A stretch of DNA of 15,168 bases from JACTUC01 sp964477685. Its GTDB lineage: Archaea > Thermoproteota > Methanomethylicia > Methanomethylicales > Methanomethylicaceae. The number at the start of each line of letters is the position of its first letter. Position 1 is the stretch's first letter. The notes under the pieces were generated by a model, which was not told where the DNA came from, ran no database searches, and worked only from the letters and a program-made list of their open reading frames with translations. The stretch is from assembly GCA_964477685.1 (NCBI GenBank), contig CAYZHK010000038.1:1-15168 (forward strand). Reading direction: 5' to 3'. The position numbers and the translations under genes are program-made. Below, piece after piece: positions 13,541 to 15,168 of this stretch.

Positions 13541-14229
13541 TGATATCCTCAAGGGATATGGGATACGACAGGGCAATCGTGATGTACACCCCAGACGGCA
13601 GGCTCCTCCAGGTCGAGTACGCCTCCGAGGCAGTCAAGTATGGATCACCGGTTGTGGCCATCCGTGGGAAGGACTTTGCAATTGCTGTGACGAGGACCAG
13701 GGACAATGATCCGCTCCTGGACCCCATCGAGAAGATCCACATGATAGATGACAACATAGGCGCCGCCGGCGCAGGGTTCACAGGGGACATAGGCCTCCTG
13801 ATTGACCATGCACGGGTCCAGGCACAGCGCCACCGGATGGTCTTCGAAGAGCCAGTGGACGTCAGGTCCGTCGTCAACACCATAGGCAAATTCATGTATG
13901 AGTTCACCAGGTATGGCGGAGTAAGGCCGCTCGGCGCAGCCCTCATCATAATGGGCTCGGACAAGGCAGGGAAGCACATCTACCAGCTGGACCCGAGGGG
14001 CGTCATACTGAGCGGCAAGGCTATGGCCATCGGCAAGAACTGCGAAAGCGCAACTGACATGCTGCGCACCGAGTACAGGGCTGACCTGACCGTAAGGGAG
14101 GCAATAGACCTGGCCCTCAAGGCCCTCTCAAAGGCAGAGGAGAAGGAAAGCCCGGTGGAAGTCGGAATAGCGATCGGCGATTCCTTCAGGAAGATGAGCC
14201 TGAGCGAGGCCCGCGCCCTCTACCCATAA
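13540..14229 (+). CDS. psmA: 20S proteasome alpha subunit
   Basis: The 229-residue protein forms the outer rings of the 20S core, which gate substrate entry and bind the PAN/Cdc48 ATPase. The alpha-specific N-terminal signature GYDRAIVMYTPDGRLLQVEYA is present, followed by VKYGSPVVAIRGKD and the RPLGAALIIMG motif. There is no catalytic Thr1, as expected for alpha. The ATG at 13540 overlaps the beta stop codon (TGATG), and a G-rich stretch lies 8-9 bases upstream. The frame extends to an ATG at 13513, but that would add non-family residues and overlap beta further. The order beta then alpha in one unit is unusual for archaea as I know them, where the two genes are mostly apart, and recalls the actinobacterial prcBA pair. 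A T8 run follows the stop. Confidence 0.95.
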   Translation: MISSRDMGYDRAIVMYTPDGRLLQVEYASEAVKYGSPVVAIRGKDFAIAVTRTRDNDPLLDPIEKIHMIDDNIGAAGAGFTGDIGLLIDHARVQAQRHRMVFEEPVDVRSVVNTIGKFMYEFTRYGGVRPLGAALIIMGSDKAGKHIYQLDPRGVILSGKAMAIGKNCESATDMLRTEYRADLTVREAIDLALKALSKAEEKESPVEVGIAIGDSFRKMSLSEARALYP

Positions 14230-14259
14230 CCCCTTTTTTTTAAAAATCATGGAGGGGTT
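14228..14259. terminator. Bidirectional terminator between proteasome alpha and iscU
   Basis: AACCCCT (14228-14234) pairs with AGGGGTT (14253-14259). The loop holds T8 (14234-14241) followed by A5. The plus strand reads a T-run straight after the alpha stop, and the minus strand reads TTTTT after the iscU stop, so it can end transcription from both sides. The right arm lies inside the last codons of iscU. Confidence 0.6.
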
Positions 14260-14687
14260 CCATGCTCGCACGTATCCCCCTCCTCTTCAAGCTTAACCCA
14301 ATCCGGTGGCTTGATGTTGTTCTTTTTCATGTAATCCAGGATGGCCGACTTCAGACCATCCGAAGCGAGGTTGGAGCAGTGCATCTTGATTGGCGGAAGC
14401 CCGTCCAAGGCGCTGGCAACATCGTTCCTCGATATCTTCAGCCCCTCCTCGAGGGTCTTTCCCTTTGCCATCTCCGTGATCATGCTGCTGGTTGCGATGG
14501 CCGCGCCACACCCGAAGGTTTTGAACTTGACTTCTTCGAGCCTCCCGTCCTTGACCTTAATGTAGATCCACATGAGGTCGCCGCAGACAGGGTTCCCGAC
14601 CTTGCCGATGCCGTCAGCGTCCTTGATCTCTCCTACATTGCGCGGGTTCCTGAAGTGCTCCATCACCTTTTCGCTGTAGAGTCCCAT
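14247..14687 (-). CDS. iscU: Iron-sulfur cluster scaffold protein IscU/NifU N-terminal type
   Basis: The 146-residue scaffold has the three cluster-binding cysteines C35 (GNPVCGD, with D37), C60 (TFGCGAAIA) and C104 (KMHCSNLASDGL). It also has LPPIK at 97-101, the position of the HscA-binding LPPVK loop of IscU. It assembles [2Fe-2S]/[4Fe-4S] clusters from sulfur supplied by a cysteine desulfurase, whose gene ends directly before it: the stop and the iscU ATG are adjacent. A further CEH near the C-terminus (C140) is an unusual extra thiol. Translation is driven by a GGAGGTGA site inside the desulfurase gene. No NifU C-terminal domain is fused. Confidence 0.94.
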   Translation of the reverse strand: MGLYSEKVMEHFRNPRNVGEIKDADGIGKVGNPVCGDLMWIYIKVKDGRLEEVKFKTFGCGAAIATSSMITEMAKGKTLEEGLKISRNDVASALDGLPPIKMHCSNLASDGLKSAILDYMKKNNIKPPDWVKLEEEGDTCEHGTPP

Positions 14688-15168
14688 CTACTTCACCTCC
14701 TCAGGTGCAATGGGCGACATCTGCCTCAGCCCTTTCACTATCCTCGGCAGCGCCTGAACGAGCCGGTCGCCGTCGGACTGTCGGCTGAACCTGCTGAGCG
14801 TCACCAGCAGTGACCCCTGTGCCTCCACGTGGGGGATCCCCATGGCGGTGAGGACATGGGAGGGCTCAAGGGTCTTCGAAGAGCAGGCCGAACCGCTGGC
14901 TACCATGACGCCCTCCATGTCCAGCATGAGCACCAGCGACTCCCCCTCAATGTAGCTGAACCTGAGGTTGGCGTTGTTGGGCAGTCTCTTCACCGGGTGG
15001 CCGTTCAGGAACGAGGCAGGGATCTCCTTCAGCACTCTGCCCACTATGCTGTCCCTGATCTCGCTTGTCTTGGCGGTATCCTTGGTCATCTCTCCCTCCG
15101 CCAGCTCGGCAGCCTTGGCGAACCCGATGGCGCCGGCAACGTTTTCGGTCCCCGACCGCATCCCCCCC
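14688..15168 (-). CDS. iscS: Cysteine desulfurase IscS/NifS, C-terminal part (cut by window edge)
   Basis: About 159 C-terminal residues are present; the N-terminal part with the PLP lysine lies beyond the right edge. The fragment begins in the conserved RSGTENVAGAIGFAKA and contains the catalytic-loop cysteine in ASGSACSSKTLEPSHVL. The ACSS form is typical of the IscS/NifS class rather than SufS. The enzyme takes sulfur from L-cysteine and passes it as persulfide to IscU, encoded immediately downstream with no gap. The residue count and end (PEEVK) look complete at the C-terminus. The iscU ribosome site lies within its last codons, implying coupled translation. Confidence 0.92.
   Translation of the reverse strand, partial: GGMRSGTENVAGAIGFAKAAELAEGEMTKDTAKTSEIRDSIVGRVLKEIPASFLNGHPVKRLPNNANLRFSYIEGESLVLMLDMEGVMVASGSACSSKTLEPSHVLTAMGIPHVEAQGSLLVTLSRFSRQSDGDRLVQALPRIVKGLRQMSPIAPEEVK
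14693..14700 (-). promoter_or_regulatory. Strong ribosome binding site of iscU
   Basis: GGAGGTGA on the minus strand ends 5 bases before the iscU ATG and lies within the 3' end of the desulfurase gene. It is the best Shine-Dalgarno match in the window and supports using such sites to choose starts elsewhere. Confidence 0.75.

Noticed and set aside
12947..13576. Minus-strand 209-residue frame opposite the proteasome beta gene
   Set aside because: Antisense to a gene with an intact proteasome signature.
14247..15168. NifU/NifS belonging to a nitrogen-fixation cluster with the NifB-like gene
   Set aside because: The pair is 8 kb away on the other side of unrelated genes and has the general housekeeping IscU form without the NifU C-terminal domain. 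A supply role for NifB is possible but not shown.

Overview
The window is archaeal chromosomal DNA, GC-rich and almost fully coding. The evidence is the gene content: a Trm5-type tRNA methyltransferase, the fused PIN/PilT-type ATPase/KH family, archaeal Elp3, an archaeal SPP-like phosphatase, an ADP-forming acyl-CoA synthetase alpha subunit, an Lrp/AsnC regulator and a 20S proteasome alpha/beta pair. Short AT-rich spacers carry archaeal TATA/BRE-like boxes. GTG and TTG starts are common, and a strong GGAGGTGA ribosome site before iscU shows that Shine-Dalgarno initiation is used. I cannot fix the phylum. A NifB-type radical SAM protein points toward methanogen-related lineages, but it does not prove this.

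Positions 1-4944 (minus strand, read right to left) hold a compact cluster: HAD phosphatase, Trm9/ALKBH8-like methyltransferase, Elp3, PIN-PilT-KH ATPase, and Trm5 (cut by the window edge). Three of the five act on the tRNA anticodon loop. Elp3 and the Trm9-like enzyme would act in sequence on wobble U34, and Trm5 acts on G37. Positions 5072-6812 (minus) hold a thioredoxin, a NifB-like protein and a small winged-helix protein.

From 6972 the plus strand carries an unrecognised 151-residue protein followed by a divergent acyl-CoA synthetase (ADP-forming) alpha subunit. A convergent Lrp/AsnC gene follows. It is divergent from a large secreted, membrane-anchored alpha/beta hydrolase with 16 N-glycosylation sequons and five C-terminal membrane helices. 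A metallo-beta-lactamase-fold protein (minus) is divergent from a winged-helix protein (plus) across an AT-rich spacer full of palindromes.

Positions 12950-14229 hold the proteasome beta and alpha genes with overlapping stop and start codons. The beta subunit appears to have no propeptide. A bidirectional terminator separates this pair from iscU and the C-terminal part of a cysteine desulfurase gene (minus, cut by the right edge).

I saw no tRNA or rRNA genes, CRISPR arrays, insertion sequences or integration sites. No gene-free stretch exceeds 300 bases; the longest is about 160 bases, at 6813-6971. The observations I rate highest are the Elp3/Trm9-like/Trm5 cluster, the propeptide-less proteasome beta subunit, and the lone NifB-like gene with a repeat-rich promoter.
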